Positions 1 to 8,413 of a stretch of 44,228 nucleotides of DNA are shown piece after piece. A program made the translations under genes and the position numbers. Below the pieces are notes generated by a model. The model saw nothing but the letters and a program-made list of their open reading frames with translations, ran no database searches and was not told where the DNA came from. This DNA comes from Chthoniobacterales bacterium (lineage in GTDB: Bacteria; Verrucomicrobiota; Verrucomicrobiia; Chthoniobacterales; UBA10450). How positions within the stretch are numbered: the first letter of the stretch is position 1; every line of letters starts with the position of its first letter. The DNA lies in contig JAICUQ010000010.1 of NCBI GenBank assembly GCA_025935755.1, positions 1 to 44,228 on the forward strand, written 5' to 3'.

Positions 1-204
1 CGGCTACGTCGACGCCTACTAGCACGCCGACGACAACGGCTACAGCGACGTTCACGCCTACAGCGACTTTGCCACCCAGCCCGTCACCGACTGCTACAAC
101 TACGGCTACGTCGACGCCTACTAGCACGCCGACGACAACGGCTACAGCGACGTTCACGCCTACAGCGACTTTGCCACCCAGCCCATCACCGACTGCTACA
201 GCTA
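1..204 (+). repeat. Thr/Pro-coding minisatellite, 102-bp period
   Basis: Two almost identical 102-bp units begin at bases 1 and 103. The period is 34 codons, so copy-number change keeps the frame. A second, looser duplication lies between about 235 and 410, each copy ending in VESPTP or VESLTP. The units encode [20 protein letters not shown]-like text. Confidence 0.85.
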
Positions 205-521
205 CAGCTAGCTTTACGCCAACCGCGACGGCCACGACTACGGCGACAGCAACAGCAACAGTGGAAAGTCCAACACCGGCGCCTAGCCCGACCGACACCC
301 CCACAGCAATACCGACCGCGACTGCCACGTTTACGCCAACTGCGACAGCAACGGCTACGGCAACAGCAACAGTGGAAAGTCTAACACCGACGCCTAGCCC
401 GACTGAAACCCCAACGGCAACAGCGACGCCGACCGAGAGCCCGTCGGCAACTGAGACTCCGGTACCGACAGTAACACCAGTTCCAACTGTAACGCCGCTT
501 GCTACGGCAACACCGCCATGA
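1..521 (+). CDS. C-terminal part of a Thr/Pro-repeat surface protein (5' end outside window)
   Basis: The reading frame is open from base 3 to the TGA at 519-521, so the gene starts left of the window. All visible residues are low-complexity Thr, Ala, Pro and Ser with a TPTAT-like pattern and occasional Phe or Leu. No folded domain is visible, and unlike the gene at 5857 no FN3 domain follows the repeat. Such stretches usually act as extended linkers or stalks of secreted proteins and may be O-glycosylated; that is inference. The body of the protein could resemble the beta-helix proteins downstream, but it cannot be seen. The stop overlaps the start of the HAF-repeat gene (ATGA at 518-521), so the two are probably translationally coupled. 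Confidence 0.75.
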   Translation, partial: ATSTPTSTPTTTATATFTPTATLPPSPSPTATTTATSTPTSTPTTTATATFTPTATLPPSPSPTATATASFTPTATATTTATATATVESPTPAPSPTDTPTAIPTATATFTPTATATATATATVESLTPTPSPTETPTATATPTESPSATETPVPTVTPVPTVTPLATATPP

Positions 522-1618
522 GAGATCGGCTTAACTTCAAACCGCCGCTGCACACGGTGTCCGCGAGAGCTGGTTTAGTTCGGGCGATCATCATTGGTTT
601 GTGCATTGGAGCTGGTGTGATCCTCTCACAAAACGCACCGGCAGAAGGCTCGTCTTACGCGATTGTCGAGATTCAAGGCGCCGTCATCCCGCGGAGGTTG
701 AACAATTTTGGCGATGTCGCAGGAAAGGCATTTGATCCCGCAAGCGGAGAAGGGCAAGCTACTACTTGGAGCCACGGTCGACGCAGGCTGTTAGGCAAAT
801 TTGTGGGCGGCGACTATAGTGCGGCCTCGGCGATCAATGACACCGGGCAAGTGGTTGGCGACGGGAATACATCAAATTCGGTCGTTCCATTTCTTTGGAT
901 GTCCGCGCGTGGTTTGCGACGGATCGCGTTACTGCCTGGCGACAACTGCGGACAGGCTATTGCAATTAACAGGTACGGCCATGTGGTTGGATACTCGTCA
1001 GGACCGGATGGCAAAAAGGCGTTCCTGTGGAGGCGAGGCAACGATATCCGCGGCCTTGGTATATTGTCGGGCGGTAATTACAGCACTGCTTCTGATGTAA
1101 ACGATTCTGATGATGCCGTTGGCACGTCGGGGAGCGTAAACGGTGATCGGGCAGTACTATGGACCAGCACCGGCGACATGATCGACTTGGGTACGCTGCC
1201 TGGTGATATTGAGAGCGAGGCTAGCGCGATAAGTAACAACGGAACCGTGATTGGGTATTCCAAGGGTCCTCAGGCTACCCGGGCGTTTGTGTGGACGGAG
1301 GCCAGCGGGATGCAAGAGTTAGGAACACTCCCGGGTCAAATTTCGAGCCGCGCGTTGGCTATCAACAATGCCGATACGGTAGTTGGGAGTTCAACAACGT
1401 CTTCCGGAGATCGCGCGTTCATCTGGACCAGGCAATCAGGCATTCGTGATCTTAACAGTCAAGCTTCACCAGGTTCCGGTGTGGTGCTTGTTGAAGCCCA
1501 TGCGATTAATAACAGAGGCCAGATCCTTGCCCTCGGGATAAATACGCACGACATGGCGAACGAGCCTTCAATCTGCGCCTCAGCGCCGCCATCGAGTTTT
1601 CTCCTGACTCCGCAGTGA
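518..1618 (+). CDS. Secreted HAF-repeat protein
   Basis: This 366-residue protein has an N-terminal hydrophobic segment (about residues 20-36, [15 protein letters not shown]) ending near a plausible AEG signal cleavage site. The rest carries a repeated motif of roughly 44 residues of the type SxASAINxxGxVVGxS...AFLWxxxxGxxxLGTLPG, with copies starting near residues 102, 145, 189, 233, 277 and 327. This matches the HAF family of extracellular repeats, predicted propeller-like surface proteins of unknown function. The ATG overlaps the previous stop by ATGA, suggesting co-translation with the Thr/Pro protein. No sorting tag is visible at the C-terminus. The family call is firm; the function is unknown. 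Confidence 0.85.
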   Translation: MRDRLNFKPPLHTVSARAGLVRAIIIGLCIGAGVILSQNAPAEGSSYAIVEIQGAVIPRRLNNFGDVAGKAFDPASGEGQATTWSHGRRRLLGKFVGGDYSAASAINDTGQVVGDGNTSNSVVPFLWMSARGLRRIALLPGDNCGQAIAINRYGHVVGYSSGPDGKKAFLWRRGNDIRGLGILSGGNYSTASDVNDSDDAVGTSGSVNGDRAVLWTSTGDMIDLGTLPGDIESEASAISNNGTVIGYSKGPQATRAFVWTEASGMQELGTLPGQISSRALAINNADTVVGSSTTSSGDRAFIWTRQSGIRDLNSQASPGSGVVLVEAHAINNRGQILALGINTHDMANEPSICASAPPSSFLLTPQ

Positions 1619-1722
1619 TGTAACTAATGATTCGAACGTGCTCTCGACGGAAACATGGGAAGACGGATTGAGGATAACGATTGCTAAGCGCCACGCCAGT
1701 GCGATCCGCCGATCGATTCAAC

Positions 1723-2031
1723 ATGTATAACTCAGAAATCATCCTGGCTGCAATCTATCGAGCGATCGATTGGATGAACGAGGAATTGCCTCCGGAGCGA
1801 AAGCTGATCAAGTCGCCACAGACGAGACTGCTTGGTCCGGAGTCGTTGTTGGACTCGATGCGGTTTGTGACTCTGATCGTTACAATTGAGCGCGAGATAC
1901 AAGAGGCGCTTGGAGCGACGTTAACACTAGCCGACGAACGGGCGCTTTCGATGAAGCACAGTCCCTTTCGCTCCGTCGAGTCACTCGCTGCCTATGTTGC
2001 CACCCTGCTAAGAGAAACGACGAATGCGTAA
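1723..2031 (+). CDS. Stand-alone acyl carrier protein (first)
   Basis: The predicted product is 102 residues. An upstream in-frame TTG at 1681 is possible, but the ATG at 1723 gives normal ACP length. The core LLGPESLLDSMRFVTLIVTI contains the D-S-(M/L) signature around Ser45, the expected 4'-phosphopantetheine site, followed by the acidic helix typical of carrier proteins. It overlaps the next gene by 8 bases (ATGCGTAA), so it is the first gene of a tightly packed operon with an SDR reductase and an AMP-forming ligase. It probably holds an acyl group as a thioester while those enzymes load or reduce it. The sequence is divergent from FabD/FabF-pathway ACPs, so a specialised role is more likely than bulk fatty-acid synthesis. 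Confidence 0.75.
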   Translation: MYNSEIILAAIYRAIDWMNEELPPERKLIKSPQTRLLGPESLLDSMRFVTLIVTIEREIQEALGATLTLADERALSMKHSPFRSVESLAAYVATLLRETTNA

Positions 2032-2725
2032 GAACAAGGTGATTTTGATCACTGGAACTCGTAAGGGTATTGGCCGCGCACTGGCACATCACTACGCTGG
2101 CAGCGGTTATCACGTGATCGGATGCAGCCGGTCTGAGTTTGAAGGAGAACTGGAAAATTACAGACATTGCTGCCTCGATGTTGCTGACGAACGCGCAGTG
2201 AAGATGCTGTTCTCAGACATCGCGAAACTGGAAGGACGATTGGATGTACTAGTCAATAACGCGGGGGTCGCATCGATGAATCATTCGCTTCTGACGCCGA
2301 TTGGTGTGGTGAATAAAATCATTGAAACGAACTTCATCGGCACCTTTCTGTTCTGTCGTGAAGCTGCGCGTTTGATGCAGCGTCGCCGCTACGGACGCAT
2401 CGTTAATTTCACCACGGTCGCAGTCCCGTTGAAACTCGAGGGTGAAGCGATTTACGCGGCCTCGAAGGCTGCGGTGATCTCACTCACGCAGGTCCTTGCT
2501 CGTGAGCTTGCGTCGTTAGGCATTACCGTTAATGCAATCGGCCCGACGCCTATAAAGACCGATCTTATTCGAGGCGTGTCGCAGGAAAAACTGGATGCGC
2601 TCATTCAGCGACAGGCGATCAGGCGTTACGGAGAGCCACGCGACGTGATCAATGTGATTGATTTTTTTGTTCAACCTGCAAGCGACTTCGTGACGGGCCA
2701 GGTGATGTTTTTGGGGGGAGTTTAG
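2024..2725 (+). CDS. SDR-family 3-oxoacyl-ACP reductase-like protein
   Basis: This 233-residue protein is a classical short-chain dehydrogenase/reductase, cytoplasmic and NAD(P)H-dependent. The nucleotide-binding motif TGTRKGIG is at residues 10-17, NNAG at 78-81 and the active-site YAASK at 144-148 (Tyr144, Lys148). The position 13 residues before Tyr, usually the catalytic Ser, is Thr131 within NFTTVAV. The fold resembles FabG, and its place between an ACP gene and an acyl ligase suggests it reduces an ACP-bound keto or similar group; the substrate is not readable. It overlaps the ACP gene by 8 bases and the ligase ATG follows its stop immediately. Confidence 0.85.
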   Translation: MRKNKVILITGTRKGIGRALAHHYAGSGYHVIGCSRSEFEGELENYRHCCLDVADERAVKMLFSDIAKLEGRLDVLVNNAGVASMNHSLLTPIGVVNKIIETNFIGTFLFCREAARLMQRRRYGRIVNFTTVAVPLKLEGEAIYAASKAAVISLTQVLARELASLGITVNAIGPTPIKTDLIRGVSQEKLDALIQRQAIRRYGEPRDVINVIDFFVQPASDFVTGQVMFLGGV

Positions 2726-4081
2726 ATGTTCCTTGATTTTTTATTCGATGTCTTTCGGTTGAATGCGCAATCCGAGGCAGTCATATGGAAAGATCGAACT
2801 TTCCATTACCAGGATCTGCTGGAACGCATCAATCACTGGCGTGATTACTTGCGGGATCACCGGATTGAGCGCGGTACTGTGACCGCTGTCGAAGCGGATT
2901 TTTCGCCGAACGCGATCGCATTGATGCTGGCGCTGATTGAAACGGGTTGCATTGCAGTCCCGCTAACATCTTCTGTCGGTCCGAAGAAGCCCGAGTTCAT
3001 GGCTACCGCCGGAGTGGAGGCACTGCTGGAGATCGATGAGCGCGATGAACCGCGATTGACGCATTTCGCCCGCCCGAAAACGCACGAACTTATTCAAACT
3101 CTGCGCGAGCGCGGCCATCCCGGCCTGATTTTGTTCTCGTCGGGTTCTACGGGACAAAGTAAGGGGGCGGTGCACGATGTCCTGACCATGCTGGGCAAGT
3201 TCAAGGTCCGGCGGCACGCGCGACGCGCTATTACATTCCTGCTTTACGATCACATTGGAGGCTTCAACACCATGTTATACCAGCTTTCGAATGCTGGATG
3301 TATCGTGACGGTGCAGAAGCGCGACCCTGACTCCGTGTTACGCGCGATTGAACAGCACAAGGTAGAGCTGTTACCGACTTCCCCAACCTTCATTAATCTC
3401 ATCGTCCTTAGTGATGCTCACCGTCGTTACGATTTGTCGTCTTTGAAAATCGTTACGTACGGGACGGAGCCAATGCCCGAGAGCACGCTGCGTCGATTCC
3501 ATGAGCTGCTGCCGCACGTTCAGCTTCAGCAGACCTACGGACTCTCTGAGATTGGTATTTTGCGATCGAAGTCACGGGCATCCGATTCGCTTTGGGTCAA
3601 GCTTGGGGGCGAAGGCTTCGAGACACGCGTGGTGGAAGGGCTACTCCAAGTCAAAGCCGAATCTGCGATGCTTGGTTACCTGAATGCGCCGAGCCCTTTC
3701 ACCGACGATGGGTGGTTTGAAACCGGCGACAAAATCGAGGTCGACGGGGAGTATTTTCGAATTTTAGGTCGTCAATCTGACGTCATCAATGTCGGCGGTC
3801 AGAAGGTTTATCCCGCCGAAGTTGAAAGCGTCGTCCAGGAAATGCCGGAAGTGGCAGAAGTATCAGTCTACGGTGAGAAGAACGCAATCATGGGCCAGAT
3901 TGCCTGTGCCGCGATTCGGCTTCGGCAACCGCGGGACGCCGGGCAATTTCACCGCGACCTCAGGCATTTTTGCCGGCGCCGGCTGGAAGAATTCCAGATT
4001 CCAGTGCGCGTGACGCTCGTAGAGGGTGTGATGCACGGTCAACGTTTCAAAAAAAACCGGCAGGAGTACAGGAACCTGTGA
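2726..4081 (+). CDS. AMP-forming acyl-CoA/acyl-ACP ligase
   Basis: This 451-residue member of the ANL adenylating superfamily shows the ATP-binding loop SSGSTGQSKG (138-147), QTYGLSE (269-275), FETGD (331-335) and the hinge GRQSDVINVGGQKVYP (348-363). The C-terminal FKKN around residue 441 supplies the likely catalytic Lys. Such enzymes activate a carboxylic acid with ATP and transfer it to CoA or a carrier protein. It is somewhat short for the family because the N-terminal domain is compact. XrtA-type EPS loci often carry an AMP-forming ligase, and ACPs on both sides suggest the acceptor here is an ACP. The start abuts the SDR stop and the stop overlaps the next start (GTGA). Confidence 0.9.
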   Translation: MFLDFLFDVFRLNAQSEAVIWKDRTFHYQDLLERINHWRDYLRDHRIERGTVTAVEADFSPNAIALMLALIETGCIAVPLTSSVGPKKPEFMATAGVEALLEIDERDEPRLTHFARPKTHELIQTLRERGHPGLILFSSGSTGQSKGAVHDVLTMLGKFKVRRHARRAITFLLYDHIGGFNTMLYQLSNAGCIVTVQKRDPDSVLRAIEQHKVELLPTSPTFINLIVLSDAHRRYDLSSLKIVTYGTEPMPESTLRRFHELLPHVQLQQTYGLSEIGILRSKSRASDSLWVKLGGEGFETRVVEGLLQVKAESAMLGYLNAPSPFTDDGWFETGDKIEVDGEYFRILGRQSDVINVGGQKVYPAEVESVVQEMPEVAEVSVYGEKNAIMGQIACAAIRLRQPRDAGQFHRDLRHFCRRRLEEFQIPVRVTLVEGVMHGQRFKKNRQEYRNL

Positions 4082-4857
4082 AGCCGAATTCAGAGAGCCT
4101 TGGGACACTACACGAGCGGATGGCGCGCGTGAAGGCTGGATCGGCCGGCGACTTCCACACCAATTATTTTCGCCAGGAACTAACGGGCCAGCAGATTCTA
4201 AGCGTTGCCACTGAACGAACTGTATTGGTGTTCAACAACGAACACGATTTCTTCAGGTTGTATTTCTTCACAACCGATCCGTCCGATTTGGAGGAAGTCT
4301 TACGTTCGACCAAGTTTCCAGGTGACACAGTTACCGGTTACCTCACCAGGTCAGCCGACCAGAAGATAACCGCGGCATTCCTCGAGTCGGGTTTCGGTTT
4401 AATCGCTACTTACCGCCGCATGATCAGCTATCAGCTACCTGCCTACCGGCCAGATGGGACATTGCAATACGCCAGCGTTGCTGATGTGGACCAATTACAT
4501 GATCGGCTGTTGGAGAATTTCAATAAATACACTGACCATCTGCCCACAAAAGACCGCTTGCACCGCTTCATTGAAAATCAGTGGGTGATTGTCAGTCGGG
4601 ATGGCGACCGGATCCCGGGCGCAGTCTGTTTCCAACTCGAAGGCCCACGGGTGAACTATAATTACGTGTACAGCCTTACTGGAAACGCTGTCGATTTCCT
4701 TCGTTTGCAGAACAAGTTCTACGGCCTCATGCAGCAGCGCGGGATTCATGCCGGCTTCCTATGGCTCAACGAGAATGAGCGGCCGCTGGCCAGGTTACAT
4801 CAGTCGATGGGATGGCAATTTGATGGTCTAAAGGACTATTTCTATCTACGGGAATAA
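4078..4857 (+). CDS. GNAT-like N-acyltransferase
   Basis: I chose the GTG at 4078, which overlaps the ligase stop as GTGA and gives 259 residues; an ATG at 3970 would bury 100 bases inside the ligase. The C-terminal half has the GNAT arrangement: a beta strand with GAVCFQLEG, then YNYVYSLTGN, a helix with LQNKFYGLMQQRGI, and the terminal RLHQSMGWQFDGLKDYFYL, like the closing strand of acetyltransferases and FemAB/GNAT proteins of exosortase loci. It probably moves an acyl group, perhaps from the neighbouring ACPs, to an amino group of a sugar or peptide. The substrate is unknown, and the N-terminal 100 residues are not recognised. Confidence 0.65.
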   Translation: MKPNSESLGTLHERMARVKAGSAGDFHTNYFRQELTGQQILSVATERTVLVFNNEHDFFRLYFFTTDPSDLEEVLRSTKFPGDTVTGYLTRSADQKITAAFLESGFGLIATYRRMISYQLPAYRPDGTLQYASVADVDQLHDRLLENFNKYTDHLPTKDRLHRFIENQWVIVSRDGDRIPGAVCFQLEGPRVNYNYVYSLTGNAVDFLRLQNKFYGLMQQRGIHAGFLWLNENERPLARLHQSMGWQFDGLKDYFYLRE

Positions 4858-4869
4858 ACGGTATAACAA

Positions 4870-5172
4870 ATGACGCAGTCAGAGTCTTACAAGAAGGAGA
4901 TAACTCCAGAGAGTGTTCGGGAGTTCCTGGTAGTGAGATATTCCCAGCCGATAACAGCCATGCGGCTCGATGTCACGGAACTCCCCGATGATTTCGATTT
5001 TTTATTAGCAGGTATAATCGACTCGTTTGGGATCCTCGAGATGATCAGTGCGATCGAGACTGAGTTTCAGGTACAAGTCGATCTGGCCTTATTGGATGCG
5101 GAAGATATCACCAGGCTCGGGCCACTGGCCCGCTACGTCGCAGCCAGCACACGTGCCCACCATGGTACCTGA
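4870..5172 (+). CDS. Stand-alone acyl carrier protein (second)
   Basis: This 100-residue protein has the carrier signature AGIIDSFGILEMISAIETEF, with Ser52 as the expected phosphopantetheine attachment site, followed by the acidic helix II and a C-terminal helix LGPLARYVAAS. It lies 12 bases after the GNAT-like gene, and its TGA is followed directly by the ATG of the hexapeptide acyltransferase. It is clearly different from the first ACP at 1723, so the cassette has two non-identical carriers, possibly for different acyl groups or different partner enzymes. It probably presents an acyl group to the acyltransferase encoded next. Confidence 0.85.
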   Translation: MTQSESYKKEITPESVREFLVVRYSQPITAMRLDVTELPDDFDFLLAGIIDSFGILEMISAIETEFQVQVDLALLDAEDITRLGPLARYVAASTRAHHGT

Positions 5173-5718
5173 ATGTTTTGCACTGCGAAGGCACACAGGG
5201 ATAACCTAGTCATGGCAGAAGGATCTCTCCGAGGTCTGAAGAACCGCCTCCTTCAGGTGCTCGCCCGCCTTTCACCAGGGGCTACGACATTGCGCGTCCG
5301 CCTTAATCGCTGGCGCGGCGTTCACATCGGAAAGGATGTTTGGATCGGTTACGATGCAATCATCGAAACTTCCTATCCCGATTTGGTTACGATTTGTGAC
5401 CGGTCAGCTATTGGGATCCGTGCGACGATCATCGCGCATAACCGGGAACAGAAAGGCGTCATGATCGAGGAGGACGTGACGCTTGGCCCGGGAGTCATCG
5501 TGTTGCCCGCTGTGACCATCGGCCGTGGAGCAATGGTTACCGCCGGTAGCGTAGTAACAAAATCTGTCCCCCCCATGACCATGGTGCAAGGGAATCCGGC
5601 ACAAGCTATTGCAACTGTCCAAGTTCCATTCGGGATGAACGTTACGGTTAAGCAGTTTGCCAAGGGTCTGCGATGGTTCCCTTCCTCCCAACCGGAAGGG
5701 CGGACGCCCGCCTCTTAG
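5173..5718 (+). CDS. Hexapeptide-repeat (left-handed beta-helix) acyltransferase
   Basis: The product is up to 181 residues; a second ATG at 5212 (MAEGSLRG) is an alternative start. From about residue 45 it shows hexapeptide repeats (VHIGKDVWIGYDAII, VTICDRSAIGIRATIIAH, VTLGPGVIVLPAVTIGRGAMVTAGSVV) ending in the usual VPPMTMVQGNPAQ. The His in IIAHN is the expected catalytic base of LbetaH O-acetyltransferases. These soluble trimers acetylate sugars or lipid-linked saccharides from acetyl-CoA. The direct coupling to an ACP gene suggests an acyl-ACP donor is possible here, which is inference. It is the last gene of the first acyl cassette. Confidence 0.88.
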   Translation: MFCTAKAHRDNLVMAEGSLRGLKNRLLQVLARLSPGATTLRVRLNRWRGVHIGKDVWIGYDAIIETSYPDLVTICDRSAIGIRATIIAHNREQKGVMIEEDVTLGPGVIVLPAVTIGRGAMVTAGSVVTKSVPPMTMVQGNPAQAIATVQVPFGMNVTVKQFAKGLRWFPSSQPEGRTPAS

Positions 5719-5763
5719 GTAGGCTTCCTGAGACCCCCTTAGAGCGATTGCTGATGGCCCATC

Positions 5764-5856
5764 GGGAAAAAATATTAAGAAAAGTGTTGACTCACATTAT
5801 GCGTCCTAATAACAACGACGGCGGCAAATCGAGACCACTTCCGATAAGCCGCAGTT
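5764..5856 (+). promoter_or_regulatory. Promoter-like upstream region of the first beta-helix gene
   Basis: An A-rich stretch precedes TTGACT at 5787-5792, and a TAATAAC block follows at 5807-5813. The same order of elements and a shared ACGGCGGCAA block recur before the paralogue at 8414. The gap between TTGAC and TAATAA is 14 bases, short for sigma-70, so the exact -10 is uncertain. Confidence 0.45.
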
Positions 5857-8235
5857 GTGCAAAGGACCGCTCCACTTTATCTAGCCTTTTTGGGCATTTG
5901 CATGTGTTTTGTCTCGTATTCAGAGGCCAGAGTTTATGATTCGGACGGATCGGCAGCGAATGTTCAGGCCCTGCACAATGGCGCTTTAAGCGGGGACACG
6001 ATCACTTTGCCAGTGGGTACTTTCACGTGGACAACCGGCGTAAGCTTTACCAAGTCAATCACCCTGCAAGGCGCGGGAGTTGGCCGTACGATAATCAGGG
6101 ATAACGTGCAAAACGCGCGATTGATAGCATGGAATTACTCGACTCTGACCAATGCGCGCCCGCGATTAACTGGAATCGAGTTTCATGATGGCGGTCGGAC
6201 CAGCGGTGGTGCGGCGCCAGGTGGCATTCTTCAATTTGTCGGCTCAAGCGAAAACGGGTCGCGATTTCGCATGGACCACTGTAAATGGGCAGACCTCAAC
6301 GGAGTTCTCGTCACCTTTGACGTTCTTGGCGTCATTGATCATTCGGAATTCGATAATGGGATCAGGACCGGAAACATCTTTACCGTTTATAACGAGCACT
6401 TTGCAGGCGGAACTTATTCCAACGGATCGTGGGCAGCCCCTTCTTATTTCGGGACCGACAAGTTTCTGTTTTTCGAGGACGATTATTTTTACAACCCAAA
6501 TAACAACGTCTCCAGTATCGCTGACGGATACAAGGGGTGCCGGTATGTGGTTCGGTATTCCACCCTTTATCACAAACAGATCCAGACTCACGGATCTGAC
6601 ACGGGAAGCTATCCCAGTCGCGGCGCACGGGCGCTAGAGGTTTATAACAGCACGATTACGGGGATTCCCGGCAGCAACGACGCAGTATTCATGCGCAGCG
6701 GTGTGTGCGTGATCCACGATAACAGCGTAACAGGATTTGGCAGTCCGCACTTTACCCTTAGGTGCTACCGGTTGTGGACCGATTTTGCCGGACAAACATT
6801 TGCCGGTGCGGATGGTATGAACGCTTTTGATGTGAATGCTCCTGGCGGGCCTTTCTACACGGGGACAGCTGCCGCCAACTCCACCGCCCTTACCGTAACT
6901 GTTGCCCACGCGGCCTTTCGAACGGACCAGTGGCGAGGGTATCAAATCGTGCGAACCAGCAACATCGGGAACCTGTCCGGGCCGTATTTCTCAGAAGTTC
7001 TCCACAACGGTTTAGACACGATCACGTACAATGCCGGATATTCGTCGAACCTTGGTTTTACGGCAGGTGACACTTTCGAAATCTACAAAGTAACTCATGC
7101 GCTCGATCAGCCTGGCCGCAGTGGAGGGACGTTTGTCACAGGCAATCCTCCGAGCGCATCCGGTGCGAACAACCAGATGACCGAGCCATGTTACTCTTGG
7201 AACAACGGCTCGGCAGTGTTTAGCGCACCTGACCCTGTTATCCGGGCCAATGAGCATTACTTCAACAACGTCTCGCTACCAGGGTATATGCCCTACACTT
7301 ACCCTCACCCTTTAACGATCGGGCTACCTAGCCCGACACCCACGGCTACTGCGACTGCACGTCCGAGCCCCACTCCCACAGCCACAGCAACAGCAACAGC
7401 GACTGCAACTGCAACTGCAACAGCGACCGTCAGTGCCAAACCCACACCTACTGCGACGTTTACTCCGCCGCCTACGCCCACGGCGACAGCCACGGCTACT
7501 GCGACGGCAACGTTCACTCCAACGGCGACTTCTACGCCGACCGCAACAGCGACGGCGACTTTCACGCCGACAGCAACGGCTACGTCTACCCCGACGCCCA
7601 CTGCCACCGCGACTTCCACCCCGACCGCAACAGCAACAGCTACGTTTACGCCGACACCAACGGCAACCGCTACGTTTACACCGACGTCAACCGCGACTTC
7701 TACGCCGACCGCAACAGCAACAGCTACGTTTACGCCTCCGCCAACAGCAACCGCTACGTTTACACCGACATCAACTGCGACTTCTACACCGACTGCAACA
7801 GCAACCGCTACGTTTACAGAGACGCCAACATCTACACCTACTGCGACTGCTACCTACACGCCAACTCCTACACCCACCGCAACTGAGACCTCCACACCAA
7901 CGCCCACCGCGACTCCTTCCTCCAGTCCGACGCCCACATCAACTCCGGCCTCGATTCCTGCAGCCCCAACAAATCTTACGGCTACCGCTGTGTCCTCGAC
8001 TCAGATCAACCTGACGTGGGCAGACAATTCGAACAATGAGACCGGCTTCAAGGTGGAAGCTTCAAGGAACAACACACACAACTTCAGTGAAATTGGCCAA
8101 GTTGGCGAAAATGTAACGACCTACTCGGCCACGAACTTGTCGCGTAGAAACACATATTATTTTCGCATTCGAGCGTATAATGCGGCTGGTGATTCTGCGT
8201 ATTCCAACACAGCCAACGCAACGACGAATCCCTAA
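5857..8235 (+). CDS. Secreted parallel beta-helix protein with Thr/Pro linker and FN3 domain
   Basis: The product is 792 residues with a GTG start, chosen because it gives a signal peptide (about 1-24) matching the paralogue at 8414. Residues 25 to about 485 look like a right-handed parallel beta-helix of the pectin-lyase-like type: [29 protein letters not shown], repeated short beta and Asn-rich turns ([13 protein letters not shown]). Residues 489-700 are a Thr/Ala/Pro linker. Residues 702-792 form a fibronectin type III domain ([20 protein letters not shown] ... [18 protein letters not shown]). Such proteins usually bind or cleave polysaccharides or act as adhesins, but no catalytic residues can be assigned. 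The downstream neighbour is a duplicate lacking the linker and FN3 parts. Confidence 0.85.
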   Translation: MQRTAPLYLAFLGICMCFVSYSEARVYDSDGSAANVQALHNGALSGDTITLPVGTFTWTTGVSFTKSITLQGAGVGRTIIRDNVQNARLIAWNYSTLTNARPRLTGIEFHDGGRTSGGAAPGGILQFVGSSENGSRFRMDHCKWADLNGVLVTFDVLGVIDHSEFDNGIRTGNIFTVYNEHFAGGTYSNGSWAAPSYFGTDKFLFFEDDYFYNPNNNVSSIADGYKGCRYVVRYSTLYHKQIQTHGSDTGSYPSRGARALEVYNSTITGIPGSNDAVFMRSGVCVIHDNSVTGFGSPHFTLRCYRLWTDFAGQTFAGADGMNAFDVNAPGGPFYTGTAAANSTALTVTVAHAAFRTDQWRGYQIVRTSNIGNLSGPYFSEVLHNGLDTITYNAGYSSNLGFTAGDTFEIYKVTHALDQPGRSGGTFVTGNPPSASGANNQMTEPCYSWNNGSAVFSAPDPVIRANEHYFNNVSLPGYMPYTYPHPLTIGLPSPTPTATATARPSPTPTATATATATATATATATVSAKPTPTATFTPPPTPTATATATATATFTPTATSTPTATATATFTPTATATSTPTPTATATSTPTATATATFTPTPTATATFTPTSTATSTPTATATATFTPPPTATATFTPTSTATSTPTATATATFTETPTSTPTATATYTPTPTPTATETSTPTPTATPSSSPTPTSTPASIPAAPTNLTATAVSSTQINLTWADNSNNETGFKVEASRNNTHNFSEIGQVGENVTTYSATNLSRRNTYYFRIRAYNAAGDSAYSNTANATTNP
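7321..7950 (+). repeat. Thr/Pro-coding minisatellite with an 84-bp period inside it
   Basis: The linker is built from TATATFTPT-type codons. Within it, units beginning at 7621, 7705 and 7789 (each starting CCGACCGCAA or CCGACTGCAA) repeat every 84 bp, or 28 codons, which preserves the frame. The composition matches the truncated gene at the left edge, although the periods differ (84 versus 102 bp). Confidence 0.8.
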
Positions 8236-8318
8236 GTTAGGGATGTGTTACCGCGCGGGACGCGCTTTGAAATGCATTACTTCCCACTCTTTTCCGATGC
8301 ATCAGAAAAAATCTGATG

Positions 8319-8413
8319 AAAAAAAACGAAAAATTCTGAAAAAAATGTTGACCGAGTAATGCATTCTGATAACACATACGGCGGCAACTCGCGAGGGGCG
8401 ATGAGCCGGGATT
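8319..8413 (+). promoter_or_regulatory. Promoter-like upstream region of the second beta-helix gene
   Basis: A-tracts at 8319-8345 are followed by TTGACC at 8348-8353 and GATAAC at 8368-8373, then ACGGCGGCAA. The layout parallels the region before 5857, so the upstream sequence was duplicated with the gene or is under shared constraint. The A-tracts could serve as an UP-like element. Confidence 0.45.

Noticed and set aside
1-520. Repeats considered as a CRISPR array
   Set aside because: There are no unique spacers; the units are contiguous and in frame with a coding sequence.
7305-7619. Minus-strand frame coding Val/Ala/Gly repeats
   Set aside because: It is only the reverse complement of the Thr/Pro minisatellite.
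8300-8326. CATCAG/CTGATG hairpin followed by A-run, considered as a terminator
   Set aside because: The run is A on the + strand and would precede, not follow, the stem on the minus strand; it reads better as A-rich promoter upstream DNA.
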